A DNA stretch of 64,000 bases from DASQFQ01 sp963805525 (GTDB taxonomy: Bacteria > Actinomycetota > Thermoleophilia > Solirubrobacterales > Solirubrobacteraceae): the NCBI GenBank assembly GCA_963805525.1, contig CAWDUT010000001.1, positions 62,001 through 126,000 of the forward strand, in the 5' to 3' direction. The notes beneath the pieces are model-generated. The model saw only the letters and a list, made by a program, of their open reading frames with translations, was not told the DNA's origin and did no database searches. Made by a program: the position numbers and the translations under genes. Every line of letters begins with the position of its first letter. Position 1 is the stretch's first letter. Below, piece by piece: positions 55,290 to 64,000 of the stretch.

Positions 55290-56651
55290 GTGGCCACCTC
55301 ACCTCCCACCTCCACGCGCCCTCGCCGCGGGGATCAGCTCGAGCTCACCGTCGACCGCCTCGCCTACGGCGGCAACGGCGTCGCCCGCCGTGAGGACGGC
55401 TACGTCGTCTTCGTCGCCGGCGCCGTGCCGGGCGACCGCGTGCGCGCGGAGATCGGCAAGTCGAAGAAGGCGTACGCCGAGGCGCGCGCCGTCGACATCC
55501 TCGAGCCGTCGCCCGACCGCATCCCCGCGGTCGCCGACCACCCGGGCGCGCCGTGGCAGGTGCTGCCCTACGCGCGCCAGCTCGAGGTCAAGCAGGAGCA
55601 GGTCGACGACGCGCTGACGCGCATCGGCCGGCTCGAGGGCTACGAGCTCGAGCCGATCGTCCCGGCGATCGAGGAGTGGCGCTACCGCAACAAGCTCGAG
55701 TACTCGTTCGGCACGGGCGAGGACGGCGAGCTGGTGTGCGGCTTCCACGCGCCCGGCCGCTGGAACGAGATCGTCCCGCTCGACGACTGCAAGCTCGCCT
55801 CCGAGCGCGGCAACGTCGCCCGCGAGCAGGTGGCGGCCGAGCTGCGCCGCCAGGGCCTCGTCGCCTGGGACCGCAAGACGCAGCGCGGCTTCCTCCGCAA
55901 CCTCGTCGTCCGCGAGGGGCGCCGAACCGGCGAGCTCCAGGTGCGGCTGGTCACGTCGCCCGGCAAGCTCGACGCCGACGCGCTGATCGACGCGGTCGAC
56001 ACCGACCACCTGTTCTGGACGCAGACCGCCGGGCTCGGCGAGAGCACCCAGGGCGGCGAGACGACCCTGCTGCGCGGCGGCCCGCAGCTGGCCGAGCAGC
56101 TCGGCGACCTGCGCTTCCTGATCTCGCCCGAGGCGTTCTTCCAGACCAACACGGAGATGGCCGAGGTGCTCTACGGGCACGCGGCCGATGTGGCGGCGCT
56201 GCGCGGCTCCGAGCGCGTCTTCGACCTCTACTGCGGCATCGGCACGATCGGGCTCTCGCTCGCGACGCGGGCGCGCGAGGTCGTCGGCGTGGAGATCGTC
56301 GAGCCGGCGGTGGCCGACGCAATCGAGAACGCCCGGCTCAACGAGATCACCAACGCCGCCTTCTTCGCCGGCGACATCCGGCTTGCGATGCGCGAGCTGG
56401 TGGAGCGCGCCGGCAAGCCCGACGTCGCGGTGATCGACCCGCCGCGCGCCGGCCTCTCCCAGAAGGTCGTGCGCCGCGTCATCGAGGCCGGGCCGGAGCG
56501 GATCGTCTACGTCTCCTGCAACCCGACGACGCTCGCGCCGAACGCGGCGCAGCTCGTCGAGGCGGGCTGGACGCTCAAGCACGTGCGGCCCGTCGACATG
56601 TTCCCGCAGACCCCGCACATCGAGTGCGTGGCGCTGCTCGAGCGCTCGTGA
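55290..56651 (+). CDS. Class I SAM-dependent RNA (uracil-5-)methyltransferase, RlmD/TrmA type
   Basis: 453 aa from the GTG at 55290. TRAM domain at about 12-72 (LTVDRLAYGGNGVARREDGY), then the linker, and the methyltransferase with FFQTNTEMAEVLY, VFDLYCGIGTIGLSLA, VAVIDPPRAGLSQKVV and the catalytic SCNP. The Fe-S cluster cysteines usual for RlmD (Cx5CxxC before WQ) are not present: the region reads ADHPGAPWQVLPYARQ. It methylates a uridine of 23S rRNA or tRNA; which one is unsure. GTGA-coupled to the MBL gene. Confidence 0.9.
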   Translation: MATSPPTSTRPRRGDQLELTVDRLAYGGNGVARREDGYVVFVAGAVPGDRVRAEIGKSKKAYAEARAVDILEPSPDRIPAVADHPGAPWQVLPYARQLEVKQEQVDDALTRIGRLEGYELEPIVPAIEEWRYRNKLEYSFGTGEDGELVCGFHAPGRWNEIVPLDDCKLASERGNVAREQVAAELRRQGLVAWDRKTQRGFLRNLVVREGRRTGELQVRLVTSPGKLDADALIDAVDTDHLFWTQTAGLGESTQGGETTLLRGGPQLAEQLGDLRFLISPEAFFQTNTEMAEVLYGHAADVAALRGSERVFDLYCGIGTIGLSLATRAREVVGVEIVEPAVADAIENARLNEITNAAFFAGDIRLAMRELVERAGKPDVAVIDPPRAGLSQKVVRRVIEAGPERIVYVSCNPTTLAPNAAQLVEAGWTLKHVRPVDMFPQTPHIECVALLERS

Positions 56652-57307
56652 GCGGCATCCGCATCGCCCGCTTCGGCGGCTTCGTCAACGCGTACCTCGT
56701 GGACGAGGACGACGGCATGACGCTGATCGACACGACCTTCGGCCGCGGCGCCGCGAAGCTGATCCTTGCCCAGGCGAAGCGCCCGATCGTGCGCATCGTC
56801 CTCACGCACGCCCACCAGGACCACGTCGGCGGGCTCGACGCGCTCGCCGCCGAGCTCCCGGACGCCGAGGTTCTGATCTCCGCGCGCGACGCGAAGCTGA
56901 TGGCCGGCGACAACTCGCCCGAGCCCGGCGAGCCGGCCGGCGACAAGATCCGCGGCTACGGCGCGGACACGAAGCCGACGCGCACGATCGCGCCGGGCGA
57001 GCGCATCGGCTCGCTCGAGGTCGTCGCCGCGCCCGGCCACACGCCCGGCCAGCTCGCCTTCCTCGACACCCGCGACCGGACGCTGTTCGCGGGCGACGCG
57101 TACACCACCCTCGGCGGCGTCGCCACCACCGCGAAGCCGAACCCGCGCTTCCCACTGCCGGCGATGTCCACCTGGCACCGCCCGACCGCCCTCGAGACCG
57201 CCCGCAACCTGCGGGCGCTGAACCCGGCCCGCCTCGCCGCCGGCCACGGCAAGATCGTCGAGAACCCCGGCGCCGCGATGGACGCGGCGATCGCCAAGGC
57301 CTCCTAG
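56648..57307 (+). CDS. MBL-fold metallo-hydrolase
   Basis: 219 aa from the GTG at 56648. The zinc ligands are in VLTHAHQDHVGGLDAL (HxHxDH), APGHTPGQLAFLD, FAGDAYTTLGG and LAAGHGKIV. It is a small glyoxalase-II/lactonase-like hydrolase, substrate unknown. Coupled to the RNA methyltransferase by GTGA and ends immediately next to the stop of the convergent lipase gene. Confidence 0.88.
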   Translation: MSGIRIARFGGFVNAYLVDEDDGMTLIDTTFGRGAAKLILAQAKRPIVRIVLTHAHQDHVGGLDALAAELPDAEVLISARDAKLMAGDNSPEPGEPAGDKIRGYGADTKPTRTIAPGERIGSLEVVAAPGHTPGQLAFLDTRDRTLFAGDAYTTLGGVATTAKPNPRFPLPAMSTWHRPTALETARNLRALNPARLAAGHGKIVENPGAAMDAAIAKAS

Positions 57308-58093
57308 CTAGGCCGCGCGCGGCAGGTCGGCCGCGAGCAGCGGATCGTCGCCGCGGAAGCGCTGCAGCGCACCGGCGACGGCGTGGAAGGCCTGGGCGTT
57401 GACGCTCATGCCGCAGTGCGAGGTGCGGACGTGCACGAGCTCGTCGGCCGCGGGGTCGACGCAGGCGCGCCAGTTGACGATGCCGTCGCTCTTGGAGTAG
57501 AGCGCGACGAAGCCGACGTCCTCGGGGAACGTCCCCTCGATCGCCTCGCGGAAGTCCTTGCAGCACTCGCCCTTCAGGCAGCTCCAGCGGAACATGCCCG
57601 GCACGCGCGCGCTGCCGAGCGCGCTGACGAGGCCGACCTGGGCGAGCACGAGCGGGTGGACGTCGAGCTGGGAGACGGTCGGCGAGCCGAGCGTGACGAT
57701 GCCCTCGACGAGCTCCGGCCGGCGCGAGGCCAGCGCCTTCGCGAACACGCCGCCGCGGCTCTGGCCGATGACGATCACGCGCTCGCCGTGGCGCTCGGCC
57801 ATGTGCTCGAGCCGTGCTTCGAGCCGCCGGCACGCCTCCTCGGAGCAGTCGAAGTTGGCGCGGATGCCGGTGCGGTGGGTGCAATAGCCCGCCCGCCGCA
57901 GCCAGCTCGACATCGTGCCGAGCGAGAGATCGCCGGCCATGAAGCCCGGGATCAAAAGCACCGGGCGGCGCTGACCGGGTGGGACGCCGCGCCCGCCGTA
58001 CACCGGGCTCCGCCGCAGCGCGGCGGCCTCGAGGCCGATACGCGACTCCCGCCACAAGGGCGGAATCCGCGGGATAGCAGGCATGAGCGACAT
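57308..58093 (-). CDS. Alpha/beta-hydrolase (lipase-like)
   Basis: 261 aa. VLLIPGFMAGDLSLGTMSSWL, VIVIGQSRGGVFAKALA with the nucleophile Ser in GQSRG, GSPTVSQ, LYSKSDGIVNW with the catalytic Asp and HVRTSHCGMSVN with the His give a full triad. Cysteine-rich stretch WSCLKGECCKDF is unusual. No signal peptide; a PGAP1/triacylglycerol-lipase-like esterase acting in the cytosol is plausible. The ATG at 58093 is one of two close Met codons. Confidence 0.85.
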   Translation of the reverse strand: MSLMPAIPRIPPLWRESRIGLEAAALRRSPVYGGRGVPPGQRRPVLLIPGFMAGDLSLGTMSSWLRRAGYCTHRTGIRANFDCSEEACRRLEARLEHMAERHGERVIVIGQSRGGVFAKALASRRPELVEGIVTLGSPTVSQLDVHPLVLAQVGLVSALGSARVPGMFRWSCLKGECCKDFREAIEGTFPEDVGFVALYSKSDGIVNWRACVDPAADELVHVRTSHCGMSVNAQAFHAVAGALQRFRGDDPLLAADLPRAA

Positions 58094-58202
58094 ATTGACG
58101 TTCTGTTCTTACCCTTGAGACTATCGGCACGAACTCCTGCATGAAACGAGATTCCCTGGACGATCGGACGGCTCAGCCTCGCCGGAGGTAGCATCGCGCC
58201 GC

Positions 58203-59144
58203 ATGCGCGCCGCCACCATCCGCGACGGCTCGATCACCGTCGAGGAGCACCCCGACCCTGTCCCCGGCGAGTCCGACCTGCTGATCCGCGTGCGCGGCGC
58301 CGGCCTCAACGGCGCCGACATGCTCCAGCTCAAGGGCGTCTATCCCGCGCCGCCCGGCGCGCCGCAGGACATCCCCGGGCTCGAGCTGGCGGGCGAGGTC
58401 GTCGAGTGCGGCCCCGGCGTCCAGCGCTTCGAGCCAGGCGACCGCGTGATGTCGATCGTGGCGGGCGGCGGCCAGGCCGAGCTCGCGGTCGTGCACGAGC
58501 GCACGGCGATGCCGGTGCCCGATGAGCTCGAATGGGACGCCGCGGGCGCCGTACCCGAGGTCTTCACCACCGCCCACGACGCGCTCTTCACCCAGGCCGG
58601 GCTGCGCCTCGGCGAGCGCCTGCTCGTCCACGGCGCCGCCGGCGGCGTCGGCATGGCCGCCGTCCAGCTCGGCCAGATGGCGGGCGCGCGCGTCACTGCG
58701 ACCGTCCGCAACCCCGAGAACCGCGCGCGCATCGACGCCCTCGGCGTGAAGGCGATCGAACCCGAGGGCTTCGAGCAGCACGGCCCGTACGACGTCGTGC
58801 TCGAGCTCGTCGGCGGCCCGAACATGCCCGGCAACGTCAACGCGCTCGCGACCGGCGGCCGGATCGTGGTGATCGGCATCGGCGCCGGCAACAAGGCCGA
58901 GATCGGGCTCCACCTCCTGATGGCCAAGCGCGCGCGCATCAGCGCCTCGACGCTGCGCTCCCGCCCGCTGGAGGACAAGGCCGCCACCGCCCGCTGCGTC
59001 GAGCGCTCGGTCCTGCCCGGCTTCGTCTCCGGAGACCTGGTCGTCCCGGTCGCCGCCACGTTCCCGCTCGACGAGGTCGCCGCGGCCTACGAGCGCTTCC
59101 AGGCCGGCGGCAAGCTCGGGAAGATCGTGCTGCTCACGGTCTGA
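58203..59144 (+). CDS. Zinc-independent quinone oxidoreductase (MDR family)
   Basis: 313 aa. GAGLNGADMLQLKGVYP, PGLELAGEVVECGPGVQRF, EVFTTAHDALFTQAG, VHGAAGGVGMAAVQLGQMAG (NADP-binding) and IVVIGIGAGNKAEIGLHLLM resemble PIG3/QOR-type quinone reductases, which lack zinc. It reduces quinones or enones with NADPH. The IS481-like remnant begins directly behind its stop codon, so the element may have inserted at the 3' end without damaging it. Confidence 0.9.
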   Translation: MRAATIRDGSITVEEHPDPVPGESDLLIRVRGAGLNGADMLQLKGVYPAPPGAPQDIPGLELAGEVVECGPGVQRFEPGDRVMSIVAGGGQAELAVVHERTAMPVPDELEWDAAGAVPEVFTTAHDALFTQAGLRLGERLLVHGAAGGVGMAAVQLGQMAGARVTATVRNPENRARIDALGVKAIEPEGFEQHGPYDVVLELVGGPNMPGNVNALATGGRIVVIGIGAGNKAEIGLHLLMAKRARISASTLRSRPLEDKAATARCVERSVLPGFVSGDLVVPVAATFPLDEVAAAYERFQAGGKLGKIVLLTV

Positions 59145-59777
59145 ACACGCGCGCCAAGCGCCTGGCGTTGGTCGCTGGCTACCGCGCGCCCTATGAGCCG
59201 CCGCGCGAGCCCGAGCCCGAGCCGCACGTCGGGTCTGACCGGCCGGGCGAGCTGGTCGGCATCGACTGCTTCTTCGTCGGGCGGCTGCACGGCGCCAAGG
59301 GCCCGGTCTGGCAGATCACCGCGATCGACACCTACAGCACGTTACGCCTGGGCCGACCTCATCGTCTGCCCACCGGCCGGTCCGACCGTCGAGCACACCT
59401 CCGCGCTGGCGCGCCGCGTCGCCGCAGAGCTCCAAGCCGCGGGCTGGCAGCTCGAGCGCGTGCTTTCAGACAACGGCAACGAGTTCGGCCGCCGCGCCTT
59501 CAACGCGCGCCTGCCCGCGGGCGTTGAGCACACCTTCATCCGCTCCGGGCGTCCGCAGACCAACGGCCACGTCGAACGCCTTCATCGCACCATCCTCGAA
59601 GAATGCTGGCGCCCCGCCTTCGCGCGTTTCCTCCAGGTCCGCTACGCAGGCCTCAAGCGACACCTCGCCCACTACCTGCACACCTACAACTTCGAGCGAG
59701 ACCACCACGGACGAAAGACGGCCGGGCGCTGCCCGGCCGACCTCGTCTACGGTGCCCACAAGATGGAGCCGAGATGA
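59144..59777 (+). pseudogene. IS481-like transposase remnant, 5'-truncated and frameshifted
   Basis: From 59144 one frame gives RAKRLALVAGYRAPYEPPRE, GELVGIDCFFVGRLHG (first catalytic Asp) and QITAIDTYST; it then breaks, and the next frame continues YAWADLIVCPPAGPTVEHTS, LERVLSDNGNEFGRRAF (second Asp) and RPQTNGHVERLHRTILEECW (catalytic Glu) to KMEPR at 59777. One extra T in GTT at 59342-59343 explains the break. The N-terminal helix-turn-helix half is absent. Inverted repeats could not be identified with confidence. Inactive. Confidence 0.85.
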
Positions 59778-59813
59778 GCCGCACCTGTCGGCACAACTCG
59801 GAGTCTGTTCATT

Positions 59814-59987
59814 CTAGGCGGGCTCGTCGCCGGGCTCGTCGAGCTCGACGGCTTCGGCGCGGTGCACGCTGCAGAGGTTGGGTCCCCCGGTCTCCAGCGC
59901 GAGCTCGATCTCCCGCTGCGTCAGCTTCGCCCCGCACTCCTCACAACGCTCCCCGGCCGACTCGAGCGTGTGCTCCTCGAGGTCCAT
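59814..59987 (-). CDS. 57-aa putative zinc-ribbon protein
   Basis: Minus-strand frame from the ATG at 59987 to the TAG at 59814. The protein has GERCEECGAKLTQREIELAL and NLCSVHRAEAVELDEPGDE: C-x2-C and C-x2-H pairs about 22 residues apart, a likely zinc site, with an acidic tail. Family not recognised. A short gene like this is easily missed by gene finders. Confidence 0.55.
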   Translation of the reverse strand: MDLEEHTLESAGERCEECGAKLTQREIELALETGGPNLCSVHRAEAVELDEPGDEPA

Positions 59988-60025
59988 GACGTGAGTGTAA
60001 AGCGCCGCTCTCGGCGGATGTCCGA

Positions 60026-60054
60026 TTGAACGAATCCGATATCTGCCGAATACT
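60026..60054 (+). promoter_or_regulatory. Sigma-70-type promoter of the surface protein gene
   Basis: TTGAAC at 60026-60031, 17-base spacer, AATACT at 60049-60054, in an AT-richer pocket than the rest of the window. Transcription should start near 60061, giving a ~53-base leader. Confidence 0.65.
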
Positions 60055-60063
60055 GGCGGCCAC

Positions 60064-60083
60064 GCTCAGGAGGGAACCTGAGC
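60064..60083 (+). other. Leader hairpin before the surface protein gene
   Basis: GCTCAGG-AGGGAA-CCTGAGC: a seven-bp stem at the very start of the predicted transcript, 16 bases before the AGGAGG ribosome-binding site at 60099-60104. May stabilise the mRNA or regulate translation. Confidence 0.45.
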
Positions 60084-60113
60084 TTCTTCCCCACCGGCAG
60101 GAGGCTGGGCTCA

Positions 60114-62219
60114 ATGATTCGATCGTCTCGCCTGAGGGCGGCGATTCTGGCTGCGCTCTTCGCGGCCATCCTCACGACGACGGCGTACGCGGGCGTTGCC
60201 CGGTGCCACCGCACCGTCAACGGCACGAAGTTCAACGATCTCAACGGCAACGGCAAGCGCGACGCCGGTGAGCCGGGGCTCGCGGGCTGGCGCATCTGGG
60301 CGGACTACGACGACGACGGCGTCCGCGACACCGGCGAGCCCTACGACGACACGGACTCCCTCGGCCGCTACTCGCTCGTCGTCACCTCGACGACGGCCTA
60401 CCGCCTGCGCGAGCAGCGCCCCACCGGCGGCAACGGCGGCTGGAAGTGCTCGTACCCCAACGCCTCGACCTCCGGCGGCTTCGCCTCCGGCAAGGGCGGC
60501 GACTTCGGCTGCGGCTGGGGCCCGATCACGTCCGACGCGGTCAGCGGCAAGGACTTCGGCAACTACAAGCAGCCCAAAATCACCGTCATCAAGAAGCTCG
60601 TCCCCGCGAGCGATCCCGGGCGCTTCGACCTCAAGGTCGACAGCACCGTGGTCAAGGCCGCGGCCGGCGACGGCGGCAGCGGCAGCACCCTCGTCAGCCC
60701 CGGCGCGCACCTCGTGAGCGAGACCGCGGCGGCCGGAACCGACCTGGCGGACTACAAGGCAGAGATCTCCTGCAACACGGCGACCGCGAAGACCTACGGG
60801 CCGGGCTGGGTGCACCCGCAGTCGGGCGATGACGTCACCTGCACGATCACCAACACCCGCCTCGGCAAGGTCGAGATCGCCAAGGTCACCGACCCGCACG
60901 AGACGAGCGGCACCCAGTTCGGCTTCACCGGCTTCGCGGGCGCGTTCAACCTGCCCGACGGCGGCGTGAAGACGATCACGCGCGTGGCGCCGAGCTCGAC
61001 GCCCTACGCGGTGACCGAGTCGGCCGCCTCCGGCTACCGGCTCTCGTCGATCTCCTGCACCGACAGCGACAGCACCGGTGCGGTGGCGACGCGGACCGCG
61101 AGCATCAAGGTCGCGGCGGGCGAGACCGTCCGCTGCACGTTCGTCAACACGAAGCTGCGCCCGGGCATCGAGGTCGTCAAGTCCGGCCCCGCGATCGTGC
61201 ACCACGGCGACAGGATGGACTTCTCGTTCGCCGTGCGCAGCATCGGCAACACGCCGCTGAGCGACGTCAAGGTCAGCGACGACAAGTGCTCGCCGGTCTC
61301 GGCCGACCCGGTCACCAAGGCCGGCGGCGACCAGGACGCCCTGCTCGAGGACGGCGAGGTGTGGACCTACACCTGCACCATGAAGGTCCCGACCCACGGC
61401 ACGGGCGAGATGGATCCGCTCTGCAACGTCGTCACCGCCACCGGCAGCGACGAGCAGGACCACCCGGTCAGCGACACCGACCGGCACTGCACGGACATCA
61501 TCCACCCGGCGATCCAGGTCAAGAAGATCGCCGACCGCGCGACCGCGCAGGTGGGCGACACCATCGGCTACCGCTTCGACGTCACCAACCCCGGTGACAC
61601 CGGCTTGACGGTGACGTTCAGCGACGCGCGCTGCGACGCGAGCACCCTCAAGGGCCCGCAGAAGCTGGCCGGCGACACGGACGACCTCCTGGAGCCGGAC
61701 GAGCAGTGGCGCTACACGTGCACGCACAAGGTCACGGCGAGCGATCCCGACCCGCTGCCCAACACGGTGCACGTCACCGGCAAGGATAAGATCGGCGGCC
61801 CCTCGGGCACCGTCGAGGACGAGGACTCGGCCGTGGTCGACCTCATCCAGCCCACGGTCAAGCCGCCCGCGCCGCAGCAGCAGGTGCTCGCGGCCGAGCA
61901 GCAGTCGACGCCGCGCGGCCGTGCCCGCCTGTCGGGTCCGAGCGGCTGTGTCTACAAGCCGTTCAACGCGACCGTCCGCGGCCGCCAGATCCGCCGCGTC
62001 ACGTTCTTCGTGGACGGGCGCCGGATCGTCATCCGCAAGGCCAAGAGCGGCCAGCGCACCTTCAAGGCGCGCATCCGCCCCAGCCGCCTGAGCGTCGGAG
62101 TGCACCGGGTCACCGCCCGCGTCGTGTTCCGCACCGCATCCCGGACACGCGCGCGCACGCTGGTGCTGAGCTTCCAGCACTGCGCCCGCCTGGCCCCGTC
62201 GCCCCAGTTCACCGGCTGA
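60114..62219 (+). CDS. Secreted SdrD-B/DUF11-domain surface protein
   Basis: 701 aa, signal peptide RAAILAALFAAILTTTAYAG. Then an SdrD-B-like calcium-binding domain, GTKFNDLNGNGKRDAGEPGL and DYDDDGVRDTGEP; a middle part with beta domains (VIKKLVPASDPGRFDLKV, FAGAFNLPDGGVKTI) of the prealbumin/SpaA type; two DUF11 repeats (KSGPAIVHHGDRMDFSF, ADRATAQVGDTIGYRFDVTN); and a C-terminal RQIRRVTFFVDGRRI domain. Paired cysteines are frequent. No LPXTG sortase tail. AGGAGG site nine bases before the ATG. Coupled to the L,D-transpeptidase by TGATG. Confidence 0.88.
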   Translation: MIRSSRLRAAILAALFAAILTTTAYAGVARCHRTVNGTKFNDLNGNGKRDAGEPGLAGWRIWADYDDDGVRDTGEPYDDTDSLGRYSLVVTSTTAYRLREQRPTGGNGGWKCSYPNASTSGGFASGKGGDFGCGWGPITSDAVSGKDFGNYKQPKITVIKKLVPASDPGRFDLKVDSTVVKAAAGDGGSGSTLVSPGAHLVSETAAAGTDLADYKAEISCNTATAKTYGPGWVHPQSGDDVTCTITNTRLGKVEIAKVTDPHETSGTQFGFTGFAGAFNLPDGGVKTITRVAPSSTPYAVTESAASGYRLSSISCTDSDSTGAVATRTASIKVAAGETVRCTFVNTKLRPGIEVVKSGPAIVHHGDRMDFSFAVRSIGNTPLSDVKVSDDKCSPVSADPVTKAGGDQDALLEDGEVWTYTCTMKVPTHGTGEMDPLCNVVTATGSDEQDHPVSDTDRHCTDIIHPAIQVKKIADRATAQVGDTIGYRFDVTNPGDTGLTVTFSDARCDASTLKGPQKLAGDTDDLLEPDEQWRYTCTHKVTASDPDPLPNTVHVTGKDKIGGPSGTVEDEDSAVVDLIQPTVKPPAPQQQVLAAEQQSTPRGRARLSGPSGCVYKPFNATVRGRQIRRVTFFVDGRRIVIRKAKSGQRTFKARIRPSRLSVGVHRVTARVVFRTASRTRARTLVLSFQHCARLAPSPQFTG

Positions 62220-62882
62220 TGAGGCACTGGCTACCGGCCCTCGCGCTGGTCGCCACCACCGCGCTCGCCGTCCCAGCGACGGCGGGCGCGGATGTCCGGC
62301 TCTCCTCGGAGCGCACGGTCACCCGGTGGGCCCACACGAACCTCGCGGCCAAGGTGCGGGCGACGCCGAACCGGCACAGCCGCGCGATCGCGCGGCTGCG
62401 CTGGCAGACCGAGGACGGGCCGCCGGAGGTCTACGTGGTCCTCCGCAGCCGGCGGGTCGGCGGCGCGACGTGGATGCAGATCCGCGTCCCGGGGCGGCCC
62501 AACGGCCGCACCGGCTGGGTCCACCGCGACGCGCTCAGCTCCCTGCACAACGTCCACACGGCGCTGACGATCAGCCAGCGCACGCTGACCGCGACGCTGA
62601 CGAAGCGCGGCCGCGTGATCTGGCGCTCGCGCGTCGGCATGGGCGCGCCCGGCACGCCGACGCCGAAGGGCCGCTTCTGGATCCGCGAGCGCCTGCGCGG
62701 CTTCGGCGGCTCGTTCGGGCCGTGGGCGTTCGGGACGAGCGCCTACTCCAACGTGCTGACCGACTGGCCCGGCGGCGGCGTGATCGGCATCCACGGCACC
62801 GACGAGCCGGGGCTGATCCCCGGCCGGCCGTCCCATGGCTGCGTGCGCGTGCCGAACTGGAAGGTCGGCCGGCTCGCGAAGC

Positions 62883-64000
<1,118 letters not shown>

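Overview
The window is very GC-rich (roughly 70-75 %), densely coding DNA from a free-living actinobacterium. GTG starts and 1-4 base start/stop overlaps are frequent. The gene families (DUF3105, F420-type LLM oxidoreductase, a GpgS-type glycosyltransferase, DUF11/SdrD-B surface protein, several short conserved proteins I associate with Thermoleophilia) suggest the class Thermoleophilia, e.g. Solirubrobacterales. This placement is inference from family content; there is no rRNA here. No prophage, CRISPR array or plasmid feature is seen. The only mobile DNA is one broken IS481-like transposase remnant. No stretch over 300 bases lacks a gene; the longest gap (22139-22381) holds a strong hairpin and nothing else I recognise.

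Layout. 1-2.7 kb: envelope-glycan genes on the minus strand (PglD/NeuD-like protein cut by the window edge, GT2, DUF3105) and a hydrolase divergent from an unusual sigma factor that carries a zinc motif, a possible membrane segment and a PPGQ-rich tail. 4.2-10.6 kb: GNAT, SDR, a minus-strand set (stand-alone CarH-like B12 domain, lytic transglycosylase fused to an M15-like domain, haloalkane dehalogenase) and a secreted beta-propeller-like protein. 10.6-13 kb: MarR regulator, ECF sigma factor and a membrane sensor frameshifted by a 7-bp tandem duplication. 13.0-18.7 kb: a tightly coupled five-gene operon (NodB-type deacetylase, acyl-CoA dehydrogenase-like, NodS-like methyltransferase, ferredoxin-reductase-like flavoprotein, GT2-GpgS fusion), with a secreted GH46 chitosanase converging on it. 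This is the best candidate here for an undescribed pathway. 18.8-25.4 kb: tRNA-Ala(CGC), a GGDEF protein, PhzF, glutamate-type dehydrogenase, an unusual tRNA-Ala(TGC) lying antisense inside the 3' end of a histone-deacetylase-like gene, and an SDR.

25.4-37.1 kb is one long minus-strand run, read 37069 to 25440: 2-oxoacid dehydrogenase E1alpha, E1beta, E2, lipB, lipA, rhomboid protease, a 55-aa membrane protein, D,D-carboxypeptidase, a secreted TIM-barrel-like protein, a P-loop kinase/LLM fusion and two acyl-CoA dehydrogenases. 37.8-43.9 kb encodes pyruvate dehydrogenase pdhA-pdhB, a GGDEF-EAL-PAS protein and pdhC; the shared E3 (lpdA) lies at 47.4-48.8 kb. The window therefore holds two E1/E2 sets plus the lipoylation enzymes that activate them. 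44-47.4 kb: two RDD paralogues (one 5'-truncated), an HpcH aldolase, a DsbA-like isomerase and small proteins.

49.4-52.2 kb: thiamine synthesis, with thiE divergent from a TPP riboswitch that leads thiO-thiS-thiG. 52-58 kb: MFS exporter, SnoaL protein, ornithine carbamoyltransferase, DUF8129-like protein, RNA m5U methyltransferase, MBL hydrolase and lipase. 58.2-64 kb: quinone oxidoreductase, the IS remnant, a 57-aa zinc-ribbon protein, a strongly promoted surface protein coupled to an L,D-transpeptidase, and a partial acyl-CoA ligase.
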